Below are positions 34,159-40,508 of a DNA stretch of 43,545 nucleotides, piece after piece (within the stretch, counting starts at the first letter, position 1; each line of letters starts with the position of its first letter). This stretch comes from Endozoicomonas elysicola (GTDB lineage: Bacteria > Pseudomonadota > Gammaproteobacteria > Pseudomonadales > Endozoicomonadaceae), in NCBI RefSeq assembly GCF_000710775.1, contig NZ_JOJP01000001.1, forward strand, positions 2,662,001-2,705,545. The letters are read 5' to 3'. A program made the position numbers and the translations under genes. The notes beneath the pieces were generated by a model. The model saw nothing but the letters and a program-made list of their open reading frames with translations. It did not search any database and was not told where the DNA came from.

Positions 34159-34845
34159 ATGCCAGAAATCAAATTGCAACCTTCCTGGAAGGTCAAGCTT
34201 CAGGATGAGTTTACCAAAGAGTATATGCAGACCCTTCGTCGCTTTCTGCAAAATGAAAAAGCCCAGGGAAAAATGATTTATCCAAAGGGTGGCGAATATT
34301 TTCGTGCAATGGACTTGACCCCTTTTGAACAGGTTAAAGTGGTGATTATAGGGCAAGACCCTTATCACGGTCCTGGTCAGGCCCATGGTCTCAGTTTTTC
34401 AGTATGTCCGGACGTAGCGATTCCGCCTTCTCTGGTTAATATGTACAAAGAGCTGGAATCTGATCTTGGGATTCCACCGGCAAAGCACGGTTTTCTTGAA
34501 CATTGGGCCCAGCAAGGGGTGCTGCTTCTAAACAGTGTTTTGACTGTGGAGCATAAGCAGGCAGCTTCTCACCAGGGTAGGGGGTGGGAAGCATTTACTG
34601 ATCGAATTGTTGCTGTATTGAACGAGCAGAGAGAGAACGTTGTCTTTATTCTCTGGGGCAGTTATGCACAAAAAAAAGGACGCTTTATTGATACTGGAAA
34701 ACATTTGGTCCTGAAATCGGTTCATCCTTCTCCACTCTCTGCTTATCGTGGTTTCTTTGGTAGCAGACCCTTTTCACAAGCCAATAATTATCTGGTGCAT
34801 CATGATATACAGCCAATTGACTGGCAGTTGCCTTCGATAGACTGA
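34159..34845 (+). CDS. ung: Uracil-DNA glycosylase
   Basis: A 228-residue family 1 UDG. The catalytic motif [18 protein letters not shown] carries the water-activating Asp near residue 67, and the C-terminal motif [13 protein letters not shown] carries the catalytic His. It removes uracil from DNA at the start of base-excision repair. The start is set at ATG 34159, with AAGAGG 6 nt upstream; an in-frame ATG at 34138 would add seven residues. It is divergent from the Ppx-like gene. Confidence 0.97.
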   Translation: MPEIKLQPSWKVKLQDEFTKEYMQTLRRFLQNEKAQGKMIYPKGGEYFRAMDLTPFEQVKVVIIGQDPYHGPGQAHGLSFSVCPDVAIPPSLVNMYKELESDLGIPPAKHGFLEHWAQQGVLLLNSVLTVEHKQAASHQGRGWEAFTDRIVAVLNEQRENVVFILWGSYAQKKGRFIDTGKHLVLKSVHPSPLSAYRGFFGSRPFSQANNYLVHHDIQPIDWQLPSID

Positions 34846-34871
34846 TTGGTGATATTTTGTTCTCTCAACGC

Positions 34872-34900
34872 TGTACATAGAACGGTTGTTTATGTATAAT
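34872..34900 (+). promoter_or_regulatory. Promoter of the first tRNA-Arg gene
   Basis: -35 TGTACA (34872-34877), 17-bp spacer, -10 TATAAT (34895-34900). The GC-rich GCGCGCC just after it is typical of growth-rate-controlled stable-RNA promoters. Confidence 0.7.
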
Positions 34901-34958
34901 GCGCGCCACTGAATTGATGAGGTTGGTCAGACTTCAATCCATAATTTTTCAGTTTAAC

Positions 34959-35035
34959 GCGCTCGTAGCTCAGCTGGATAGAGTACCTGGCTACGAACCA
35001 GGCGGTCGGAGGTTCGAATCCTCCCGAGCGCGCCA
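34959..35035 (+). tRNA. tRNA-Arg(ACG), copy 1
   Basis: A 77-nt cloverleaf. The acceptor stem is GCGCTCG/CGAGCGC, the anticodon loop CTACGAA gives ACG, the T-loop is GGTTCGAATC, and CCA is encoded. The two other copies are identical. A terminator follows at 35040. Confidence 0.97.
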
Positions 35036-35301
35036 TATCAACGGCAGTCCATCTGCCGTTTTTTTATGCCTGCTATTTTGTAAATCCTTTCTTTCTCTTT
35101 ATATTTTCTCGATCCTGTCGCCGTTGAAAGCACAGGTAACATCACTTTCATTGCTTTCACCGGTGACTGGTGCTCATCGCTTCCTATTTTCTCGTTTGGT
35201 AATACTCAGTCAAGATGAAACTTTGAAGGCGATATCGTGCTTATAGCGACAGTTGATCAGAATCCTCAGGATAAATTCTATTCGATTAGTAAAAACCGTA
35301 T
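35036..35301. other. Spacer between tRNA-Arg copies 1 and 2
   Basis: It holds the terminator of the first tRNA. The remaining roughly 230 bp contains no gene or strong structure that I can see, although frames crossing the tRNAs are open. Confidence 0.5.
35040..35067 (+). terminator. Rho-independent terminator after tRNA-Arg copy 1
   Basis: AACGGCAG (35040-35047), loop TCCAT, CTGCCGTT (35053-35060), then a T tract to 35065. The stem and T-run are canonical. Confidence 0.9.
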
Positions 35302-35330
35302 TTGACTCAACCTAATGAAATCTCTATAGT
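35302..35330 (+). promoter_or_regulatory. Promoter of the second tRNA-Arg gene
   Basis: -35 TTGACT (35302-35307), 17-bp spacer, -10 TATAGT (35325-35330), about 20 bp before the tRNA. Confidence 0.75.
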
Positions 35331-35349
35331 TTGCCTCCGTTGACGCAGG

Positions 35350-35426
35350 GCGCTCGTAGCTCAGCTGGATAGAGTACCTGGCTACGAACCAGGCGGTCGG
35401 AGGTTCGAATCCTCCCGAGCGCGCCA
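35350..35426 (+). tRNA. tRNA-Arg(ACG), copy 2
   Basis: Identical over 77 nt to copies 1 and 3, with the same acceptor stem, ACG anticodon and encoded CCA. Confidence 0.97.
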
Positions 35427-35441
35427 AGTCAACGAAAAAGA

Positions 35442-35470
35442 TTGACGAATCAAAACGATTCAAATATCTT
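35442..35470 (+). promoter_or_regulatory. Promoter of the third tRNA-Arg gene
   Basis: -35 TTGACG (35442-35447), 17-bp spacer, -10 TATCTT (35465-35470). It probably also drives the tRNA-Ser gene 9 bp downstream of the third tRNA-Arg. Confidence 0.6.
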
Positions 35471-35489
35471 TCACATCGCTTCAAACAAC

Positions 35490-35566
35490 GCGCTCGTAGC
35501 TCAGCTGGATAGAGTACCTGGCTACGAACCAGGCGGTCGGAGGTTCGAATCCTCCCGAGCGCGCCA
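35490..35566 (+). tRNA. tRNA-Arg(ACG), copy 3
   Basis: Identical to copies 1 and 2. It is separated from tRNA-Ser by 9 nt, so the two are likely cotranscribed. Confidence 0.97.
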
Positions 35567-35575
35567 TTTAAAAAC

Positions 35576-35668
35576 GGTGAGGTGGCCGAGAGGCTGAAGG
35601 CGCTCCCCTGCTAAGGGAGTATACGGCTTATACCCGTATCGAGGGTTCGAATCCCTCCCTCACCGCCA
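35576..35668 (+). tRNA. tRNA-Ser(GCT); probable prophage attachment site
   Basis: A 93-nt class II tRNA with a long variable arm. The acceptor stem is GGTGAGG/CCTCACC, the anticodon loop CTGCTAA gives GCT, and CCA is encoded. A tyrosine integrase gene ends 58 bp downstream, facing the tRNA, so its 3' half is the likely attachment core (attL). The tRNA remains complete, as expected if the phage attP restores its 3' end. Confidence 0.95.
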
Positions 35669-35726
35669 TATTACTTTCTTAACTCCTTGATTTCCCTTCC
35701 TTTTATCCTAGCTCAATAGTTCCAAA

Positions 35727-36716
35727 TTACCTATGTGTCCAAGATGTGTCCATTTTGCTTAATGGATTTAGTCTTACGGCGTCGTTTAGGTGTTCTTTGC
35801 TGAATTTCGCGTATTTCATGGTCATCTTGATGTCGGCATGACCGAGGATGCTTTGCAGTACCCGAATGTTTCCACCATTCATCATAAAGTGGCTGGCAAA
35901 GGTATGGCGTAGAACGTGGCTGGCTTGTCCTCTCACGGTTCTGACACCAGAGCGCAGTAAAGCCCTTCTGAACGATTCCTGGCAGTTGGTGAACTCGCCT
36001 TTGTCCCTGATGTGCTGCTTTACTTCCTGGAACAATGCTTCATCTAATGGAATGATTCGATTCTTCTTGGACTTGGTGTAGGTCAGGTAGACCTGATTGT
36101 TTTTGAAGTGGTGATCCTTCCGACTCTCTATCTCTCCCCAGCGAGCACCGGTAGACAGGCAAATCTTGGTTATCATCATCACATGGCGACTTTTGCTGTT
36201 CTTCTGTATGTCTTCGAATAGAAGCTGGATCTCTTCACTGCTCAGGAAGATCAGCTCTTTCTCATGGGTACGGATCTTTTCTATGGGCTGAAAGGGATTG
36301 CAGTAACCAATGATGGCATTCCTGAATAGAAAGTTATAAACGGCATTTATATAGCCCAGAATGTTGTTCAGGGTTTTGTCACCGATGCCTGCCTCTCTCT
36401 TTTTCTTCTTATACTTGTGCCAGTCCCTTGTAGTGACTTCTTTGGCTATCGGGTTTCCCAGTGCATCACAGAAGCGAATCAGGTTCTTCAGGGTGCGCTC
36501 ATTGTCGGCCAGCTCGATGCCTCTGGCTTCATACCATATATCAATGAGCTCTCTCAGAGTGCGATCATCTTTCTCTGGTGCTTCCTTATCTTTCTCGGCT
36601 ATGCACTTATCTCGATACTGGATACATTCCAGCTTTGTTTTTGCGGTATGACGATATCGCTTGCTGCCAATTCGGAAATCAATTTTCCATTGGTTGTTAT
36701 TTTTTCTGATGGGCAT
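35727..36716 (-). CDS. Tyrosine recombinase (prophage integrase)
   Basis: A 329-residue phage-type integrase. The N-terminal arm- and core-binding part (about 1-160) is Lys/Arg-rich (PIRKNNNQWKIDFRIGSKRY). The catalytic domain shows the first Arg in CLSTGARWGEIE, the HxxR block HVLRHTFASHF, the LGHADIKMTMKYA block with the nucleophilic Tyr, and a Lys-rich beta hairpin. It catalyses site-specific integration, here most likely into the adjacent tRNA-Ser. The stop is 58 bp from the tRNA 3' end, the standard position next to attL. Use of a tyrosine integrase by a filamentous phage is less common than use of host XerCD. Confidence 0.92.
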   Translation of the reverse strand: MPIRKNNNQWKIDFRIGSKRYRHTAKTKLECIQYRDKCIAEKDKEAPEKDDRTLRELIDIWYEARGIELADNERTLKNLIRFCDALGNPIAKEVTTRDWHKYKKKKREAGIGDKTLNNILGYINAVYNFLFRNAIIGYCNPFQPIEKIRTHEKELIFLSSEEIQLLFEDIQKNSKSRHVMMITKICLSTGARWGEIESRKDHHFKNNQVYLTYTKSKKNRIIPLDEALFQEVKQHIRDKGEFTNCQESFRRALLRSGVRTVRGQASHVLRHTFASHFMMNGGNIRVLQSILGHADIKMTMKYAKFSKEHLNDAVRLNPLSKMDTSWTHR

Positions 36717-36796
36717 ATGTTTTCTATTGTATGTATGGCTGGTAGTTGTATGAAAACCATTTTCTTATGGAATATTTCATATTGTTGGATTTGTTA

Positions 36797-36816
36797 AAAT
36801 TAATTGCAATTAATTT
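36797..36816. promoter_or_regulatory. 20-bp perfect palindrome (candidate operator)
   Basis: AAATTAATTGCAATTAATTT is identical to its reverse complement. It lies 81 bp upstream of the integrase start. Confidence 0.65.
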
Positions 36817-36827
36817 ATTTCTAATTT

Positions 36828-36845
36828 TGTCTGCATATGCAGACA
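36828..36845. promoter_or_regulatory. 18-bp perfect palindrome (candidate operator)
   Basis: TGTCTGCATATGCAGACA is identical to its reverse complement. Its centre is 30 bp (about three helical turns) from that of the neighbouring 20-bp palindrome. It does not match the LexA consensus CTGT-N8-ACAG. Confidence 0.7.
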
Positions 36846-37144
36846 TGATTTTTGTATTTATTTTTGATAGCAATTAAATGTTTTTAATATCTGGTAGATT
36901 TTCAGTTTGGCTTTTTGATAGCAAAATATATGTAGGTATATGTTTTATGTATAGGTATGCATATTTTTTATATATACACATGCATATGTGATGTATATGC
37001 GGTGCATATATAACGTATATACATCTCCCGTATATAAATATGTAAAAAATACTTTTTACATATTTATTGGTTAAAAAATGTTGATTTTTAATAATTGATT
37101 ATGTATTCCTATTGTTTCCTTAAATCGACATGGAACGTTGATCA

Positions 37145-37330
37145 ATGATAGAGCCAAATGATGGAGAATATTTTATACAGTCAGTTGAGTCCTTTGCCCA
37201 ACGGGTCGGAGTATCTGCTGAAACAGTCCGAACTTGGATTAAGGACAACAGAATTCCCACGATAAAAATGGGGAAACGTCGTTTAATCGATATCCGCAAG
37301 TTGAAAGCCAAGCTCGATAATGATGACTGA
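37145..37330 (+). CDS. Excisionase/MerR-type HTH protein
   Basis: A 61-residue DNA-binding protein. The core SFAQRVGVSAETVRTWIKDN followed by RIPTIKMGKRRLIDIRKLK is the HTH_17/AlpA-excisionase pattern: a helix-turn-helix with a short wing. It could act as excisionase for the integrase or as a regulator of the phage genes. The ATG at 37145 has only a weak ribosome binding site. It is the first plus-strand gene of the prophage, divergent from the integrase. Confidence 0.75.
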   Translation: MIEPNDGEYFIQSVESFAQRVGVSAETVRTWIKDNRIPTIKMGKRRLIDIRKLKAKLDNDD

Positions 37331-37411
37331 TACTCACTGCAATAAAGCTCTAAAACATCTGTAATTATAGCTTGAAATACATGGTCTTACCTGTCTTTAG
37401 AGAGCCTTTTT

Positions 37412-37615
37412 TTGAAGCGAGGACGCAGAAAACAAGCGCACGATTCCACAGAAAGACTTTCCCAGCAAGTAGATGAGGCTTTGAAGCTTCAGGCTGATTT
37501 ACCGTATATATTCTGCAATACCCTGTCATGGGTTGAATATGCCCGTTACATTCAATCAGAAAACTCCGTCTGGTTTCTGGATGTTGAGGAATCCATCAAA
37601 CGATCAAGGCAATGA
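37412..37615 (+). CDS. Small phage protein of unknown function
   Basis: A 67-residue protein I do not recognise. It starts with a basic segment (MKRGRRKQAHDS), then a soluble helical part with aromatic residues (LSWVEYARYIQSENSVWFLDVEES). The start is probably TTG 37412, with GAGAG about 7 nt upstream; the frame opens at 37376, so a few more residues are possible. The stop codon overlaps the left arm of the long hairpin at 37611. Confidence 0.5.
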   Translation: MKRGRRKQAHDSTERLSQQVDEALKLQADLPYIFCNTLSWVEYARYIQSENSVWFLDVEESIKRSRQ

Positions 37616-37733
37616 ATTTTAATTATTGCTTTGGATGCCATTGTGCTTCACTTTTTTTGGCGATTTTCCCCATCGCCATAAAAAAATTGAAAGCATAATG
37701 GTAAGGCTCCAAAGCAAAAATTAAAAATTCATT
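37611..37733. other. Long hairpin, candidate phage origin or packaging signal
   Basis: A near-perfect 123-nt self-complementary structure. The outer arms are 37611-37635 and 37708-37733, with TTGCTTTGGA pairing TCCAAAGCAA and the AT-rich extension continuing with one mismatch and one bulge. The middle stem is CCATTgTGCTT / AAGCAtAATGG (37638-37648, 37691-37701). The tip is T7-GGCGAT / ATCGCC-ataA7 (37652-37664, 37672-37686). It sits in the non-coding gap before the ssDNA-binding gene, where a filamentous phage genome could carry an origin or packaging hairpin. Confidence 0.75.
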
Positions 37734-37850
37734 TTGGTTGTTTTAAGTGGTTATAGGTCAGTGTTAGAAAGTTTATTTTCACCTATTGCGCATTTGGAAA
37801 TCTGTGTATTTAATTCAACACAGGTGAACCAAAAAAGGAGAAAATAAAAA

Positions 37851-38141
37851 ATGGAAACCACCGTCAAGGCTCTCTACCTGGGAGCTAAAGTTACCGAGTT
37901 TGAAAGCTCACGCTACTTAAAGGTTTTTCTTTCTGGAACCGGTGAGGATGATGATCCAAACATTTTTGGTTTGGATGTCATGATTTGCAGTTCTGATTAT
38001 GAAAAGCTCGTTGATTTTCAATCACTGCAACCCTTAAAGCCGTATGAGTTTCGAACCAAAGTGATGTCCGGTTCAAAACAACGAATCTCTATCAAGATTC
38101 TTGGCATTAAAAAACCGGCATTAGAAAAGGCGGTTAAATAA
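37851..38141 (+). CDS. Filamentous-phage ssDNA-binding protein (gV-like)
   Basis: A 96-residue protein in the position of the inovirus gene V protein. It is a likely OB-fold: VKALYLGAKVTEFESSRYLKVFLSG, then the DDDPNIFGLDVMI segment and a basic C-terminus (KVMSGSKQRISIKILGIKKP). Such proteins coat the viral plus strand before it is packaged. Strong initiation: AAGGAG 9 nt before the ATG. The TAA stop overlaps the ATG of the next gene by one base, so the two are translationally coupled. Confidence 0.7.
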   Translation: METTVKALYLGAKVTEFESSRYLKVFLSGTGEDDDPNIFGLDVMICSSDYEKLVDFQSLQPLKPYEFRTKVMSGSKQRISIKILGIKKPALEKAVK

Positions 38142-38353
38142 TGCAACTGCTTCTGTGTGATGGCTTTAGTTCGGATTCAGAAGGGCAGATTACCTGCTCT
38201 GGTGAGTCCGCCACCATCACGCTTGAAGAGGTGCAGGCGATCCCTGCATCGACTGGGCTGACGAAAGAACAGGCGGATGCCCTGATCAGCGCAACTCTCC
38301 TGTTGCTGGTCATCGGATTTATCTTTGCCCTGATCCTTCGTCAATTACGTTAA
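38141..38353 (+). CDS. Small single-pass membrane phage protein
   Basis: A 70-residue protein. The N-terminal part is polar (MQLLLCDGFSSDSEGQITCS) with a TLEEVQAIPASTGLTKEQAD segment. A single C-terminal transmembrane helix ALISATLLLLVIGFIFALIL ends in RQLR. Its size, position and topology fit a minor capsid or assembly protein of inoviruses. It overlaps the ssDNA-binding gene by one base and precedes the coat gene by 18 bp. Confidence 0.7.
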   Translation: MQLLLCDGFSSDSEGQITCSGESATITLEEVQAIPASTGLTKEQADALISATLLLLVIGFIFALILRQLR

Positions 38354-38371
38354 CCAACAAGGAGATTAGCC

Positions 38372-38575
38372 ATGAAGAAGCTAAAACACCTTGCACTCCT
38401 GCTGGCAACTTCAGCAATGGCATCCAGTGCCTTTGCCGAGATTGATGTGTCAGCAGCCACTACTGCCATTTCAACCGATGGTTCGACAGCGATTACCGCT
38501 GTGGGTACTGCATTGATTGGCGTGGCGGCACTTGCCGTGGTGTTCAAGTGGGTCAAAGGCGCGATTTTCGGCTGA
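38372..38575 (+). CDS. Major coat protein precursor (pVIII-like)
   Basis: A 67-residue precursor. The leader peptide KKLKHLALLLATSAMASSAF ends with an A-x-A cleavage site (SAFA|EID). The mature part of about 44 residues has a short acidic N-terminus (EIDVS), a central hydrophobic helix (VGTALIGVAALAVVFKWV) and a basic end (KGAIFG). This is the layout of the filamentous major coat protein that covers the virion. The RBS is AAGGAG at 38359, ideal spacing. A terminator follows at 38596. Confidence 0.88.
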   Translation: MKKLKHLALLLATSAMASSAFAEIDVSAATTAISTDGSTAITAVGTALIGVAALAVVFKWVKGAIFG

Positions 38576-38595
38576 GACCTGTTTGCATGGGTTGG

Positions 38596-38618
38596 CGGGA
38601 GGCTCGTTCTCCCGTCTT
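38596..38618 (+). terminator. Terminator after the major coat gene
   Basis: CGGGAG (38596-38601), 7-nt loop, CTCCCG (38609-38614), then TCTTTT. A strong terminator after the coat gene is a conserved regulatory feature in filamentous phages, keeping coat transcripts high. Confidence 0.75.
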
Positions 38619-38649
38619 TTATTAACAATTTTATAAGGATGATCAGGCG

Positions 38650-38721
38650 ATGTGGGTTCCAGACTATGGATGGTTCTATGTGCTGGTTGTCCTTGTGGCT
38701 GTCTGGGCTATGCGGCCATGA
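38650..38721 (+). CDS. 23-residue membrane peptide (pVII/pIX-like)
   Basis: A very short gene: MWVPDYGWFYVLVVLVAVWA plus MRP, essentially one hydrophobic helix. The stop TGA overlaps the ATG of the adsorption protein (ATGA at 38718-38721), so translation is coupled. It sits between coat gene and adsorption gene, where inoviruses place the tiny minor coat proteins of the virion tip. The RBS AAGGA (38635-38639) is about 10 nt upstream. Confidence 0.65.
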   Translation: MWVPDYGWFYVLVVLVAVWAMRP

Positions 38722-40040
38722 AACTACTTTTACTGGTTATTTTGCTTTCTGCTTTCAGTTTGGACTCCTATTCTTATCAGCCTGGTGGTGCTGACTGTAA
38801 TTCGCCAATCGGTCAAACCTATTCCCATAACTCTGGCTCAACCTACTCAGTCCGTTTGCTGTCCCATGTTCATAATGGTTTAAGCCCTTATCCGAACAGC
38901 ACCCTATACAACTACTGTCCTCCCGATGACCAGTCTTCAAGCTTCACTGCGCTCTACAATTTCAGTACACCGCCTGAGTGCGAGGTGTATGACGAAACCG
39001 GTTCCTGTACTTCGTCATGCTTAACAGCAAAACCAATCACCAGTTCCACCAATGCTCAAACGGCTTGTTACAACCAGTGCAGCTATACCTCACTGGGAGG
39101 GTTCCGTGACTATGACAACGCACTGGCTCCCATCGCTTATGAATACATTCCAACTGGTGGGGCTTGTACCAGTAATGAAGAAACGACTCAGTTAGCCGGT
39201 ATCAGCGAATACACCGAAATCAATGAAGATGAACTGCCTTGCCGAACGGATGGGTACACTCAGGTGTGTATCAGTGCTGATCAAACCTGCAAGCTGGTGA
39301 ATGGGGTTCCTGTCTGTATTGATAACGAAACAAGAGAAGATAAGTTCAACTGCGGAACCTTTAATGGTGAAGTGGTCTGCTTTGAAAAGAATGCCTATAG
39401 CAACTGCAAATATGTCAACGGTGAATACCTTTGCACCTACCCTGAAGGTGATGTCGTTGACCCAAATTCTGCTGATCATCCTGCCAATGGTGGCAATGCT
39501 AATGGCAACAGTTCGGATGATATTCTTGATCAGCAGGATCTCACGGATAACACACCCGAAGCACAAACTGTCCAGCAAATCGTCAAAGAAACCGGTATTC
39601 GCCAGCAAGCCGAAAAGCAGGCAGAGAACGACAACCCCAAATCGGCATTCTCTGGCTTTGAATGCGATAAAGAAGTGACCTGTTCTGGTGATGCGATTCA
39701 GTGCGCCATTGCTCGAATGGAGAAGAAGCAGCTGTGCCTCTCGCAATATAATGACGGTGAAATCAACTCTATCATCAGCAACAACCCAAACATGTCTCCA
39801 TTGGGATCACTACCGGGGGATACGCTGGAAATCCATGTTGAAGACTTTCTGGAAACCGATGAGTACGTTACCTCTGACAGTCAATGCCCCGATCCGATTA
39901 GCTTTACTGTCCTCGGTGCTGAGTTTGAATTTGCCCTGACTCCATTATGTGACCTGGCTTCCTATATCTCATGGTTCATTCTCTTCGCCACCTGGTTCTC
40001 AATGGCGGTGATATTGGCCAAGTCTCTCGGCAACGGATAG
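38718..40040 (+). CDS. Minor coat/adsorption protein (pIII-like)
   Basis: A 440-residue protein. The start is ATG 38718, giving a clean signal peptide (KLLLLVILLSAFSLDSYSYQ). A longer frame from 38652 is open but lacks a signal at its start. The ectodomain is rich in Cys (paired CTSSC, ACYNQCSYT), with a Gly/Asn/Asp-rich linker (DHPANGGNANGNSSDD). A C-terminal block CDKEVTCSGDAIQCAIARME resembles the TspB-like adsorption proteins of inoviruses. A final transmembrane helix (SWFILFATWFSMAVILAK) anchors it. In filamentous phages this protein binds the host pilus and closes the virion end. It overlaps the 23-residue gene and is 9 bp before the pVI-like gene. Confidence 0.82.
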   Translation: MKLLLLVILLSAFSLDSYSYQPGGADCNSPIGQTYSHNSGSTYSVRLLSHVHNGLSPYPNSTLYNYCPPDDQSSSFTALYNFSTPPECEVYDETGSCTSSCLTAKPITSSTNAQTACYNQCSYTSLGGFRDYDNALAPIAYEYIPTGGACTSNEETTQLAGISEYTEINEDELPCRTDGYTQVCISADQTCKLVNGVPVCIDNETREDKFNCGTFNGEVVCFEKNAYSNCKYVNGEYLCTYPEGDVVDPNSADHPANGGNANGNSSDDILDQQDLTDNTPEAQTVQQIVKETGIRQQAEKQAENDNPKSAFSGFECDKEVTCSGDAIQCAIARMEKKQLCLSQYNDGEINSIISNNPNMSPLGSLPGDTLEIHVEDFLETDEYVTSDSQCPDPISFTVLGAEFEFALTPLCDLASYISWFILFATWFSMAVILAKSLGNG

Positions 40041-40049
40041 GAGCAGATT

Positions 40050-40361
40050 ATGGGCTACATACTGACTTTCATTGTTTCCACCATTGTTCCCATCGCATGG
40101 CTATTACTGCGAGGGCTTGGGGTAGGCGTGGTCACCTATTTTGGCTTGGATATCATGGTGGATTATCTGGGCGAGCAGATACAGGCCAACTTTGATGGTA
40201 TGCCAGTGGCCATGTTCCAAATGCTTTCTCTGCTTGGCATCCCCAAAGCGGTCAATATCGCACTGTCGTTTATCACCGTGATCATGGTGATCAAGGGTGT
40301 CTCCTATTTCAATGGACGGCCAAAACAAAGCGTTTCCTTCTGGAAAGGCTTTGGTGGCTAG
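40050..40361 (+). CDS. pVI-like minor coat protein (DUF2523 type)
   Basis: A 103-residue membrane protein with three hydrophobic segments: LTFIVSTIVPIAWLLLRGLG, a middle segment (VAMFQMLSLLGIPKAVNIAL) and FITVIMVIKGVSYF. The layout matches the DUF2523/pVI-type protein found between the adsorption protein and Zot in inoviruses. It is probably part of the virion end. The RBS is GGAG 6 nt before the ATG. Confidence 0.8.
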   Translation: MGYILTFIVSTIVPIAWLLLRGLGVGVVTYFGLDIMVDYLGEQIQANFDGMPVAMFQMLSLLGIPKAVNIALSFITVIMVIKGVSYFNGRPKQSVSFWKGFGG

Positions 40362-40410
40362 TCCTGAACCACGGGTTGTTAACGCTGTCTATTGAGCCGC
40401 TGGAAACGGT

Positions 40411-40430
40411 GTTCTTTTCCTGAAAAGAAC
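40411..40430. repeat. 9-bp hairpin before zot
   Basis: GTTCTTTTC (40411-40419), a 2-nt gap, GAAAAGAAC (40422-40430). It lies in the 147-bp non-coding gap between the pVI-like gene and zot. The two-base loop is too tight for a stable RNA tip, so the last pairs would open. It could be a control or processing site. Confidence 0.55.
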
Positions 40431-40508
40431 TCGGTTTTCTGCGGAACCCAAAATCAGCAGTCATTAACAATCCGCAAGGATGACCACAGGAGAAAAGGGA
40501 CAAGTGCG

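Larger units (their letters stand above)
36717..37144. other. Int-HTH divergent control region
   Basis: About 430 bp and extremely AT-rich. It holds two perfect palindromes (36797-36816 and 36828-36845) and then, at 36920-37040, a tract full of short TATATG/TATGCAT-type units. It separates the minus-strand integrase from the plus-strand phage genes. A lysogeny control region with operators is the likely role; no gene is seen. Confidence 0.6.

Noticed and set aside
34899-35246. Plus-strand frame across tRNA-Arg copy 1
   Set aside because: It runs through a confident tRNA and its terminator; no support as a protein.
35278-35484. Minus-strand frame across tRNA-Arg copy 2 (protein with GGFEPPTAWFVARYS)
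   Set aside because: This is the well-known false ORF produced by reading the antisense of a tRNA gene.
36361-36797. Plus-strand frames of 96 and 126 codons inside the integrase region
   Set aside because: They are antisense to a well-supported integrase and have no recognisable features.
36828-36845. The 18-bp palindrome as a LexA box
   Set aside because: It has CTG and CAG but a six-base centre; the LexA spacing CTGT-N8-ACAG is not met.
40392-40508. TTG-start extension of Zot by 39 residues
   Set aside because: The family starts at MLHFITGRPG, and ATG 40509 has a ribosome binding site; the extension contains a hairpin sequence.
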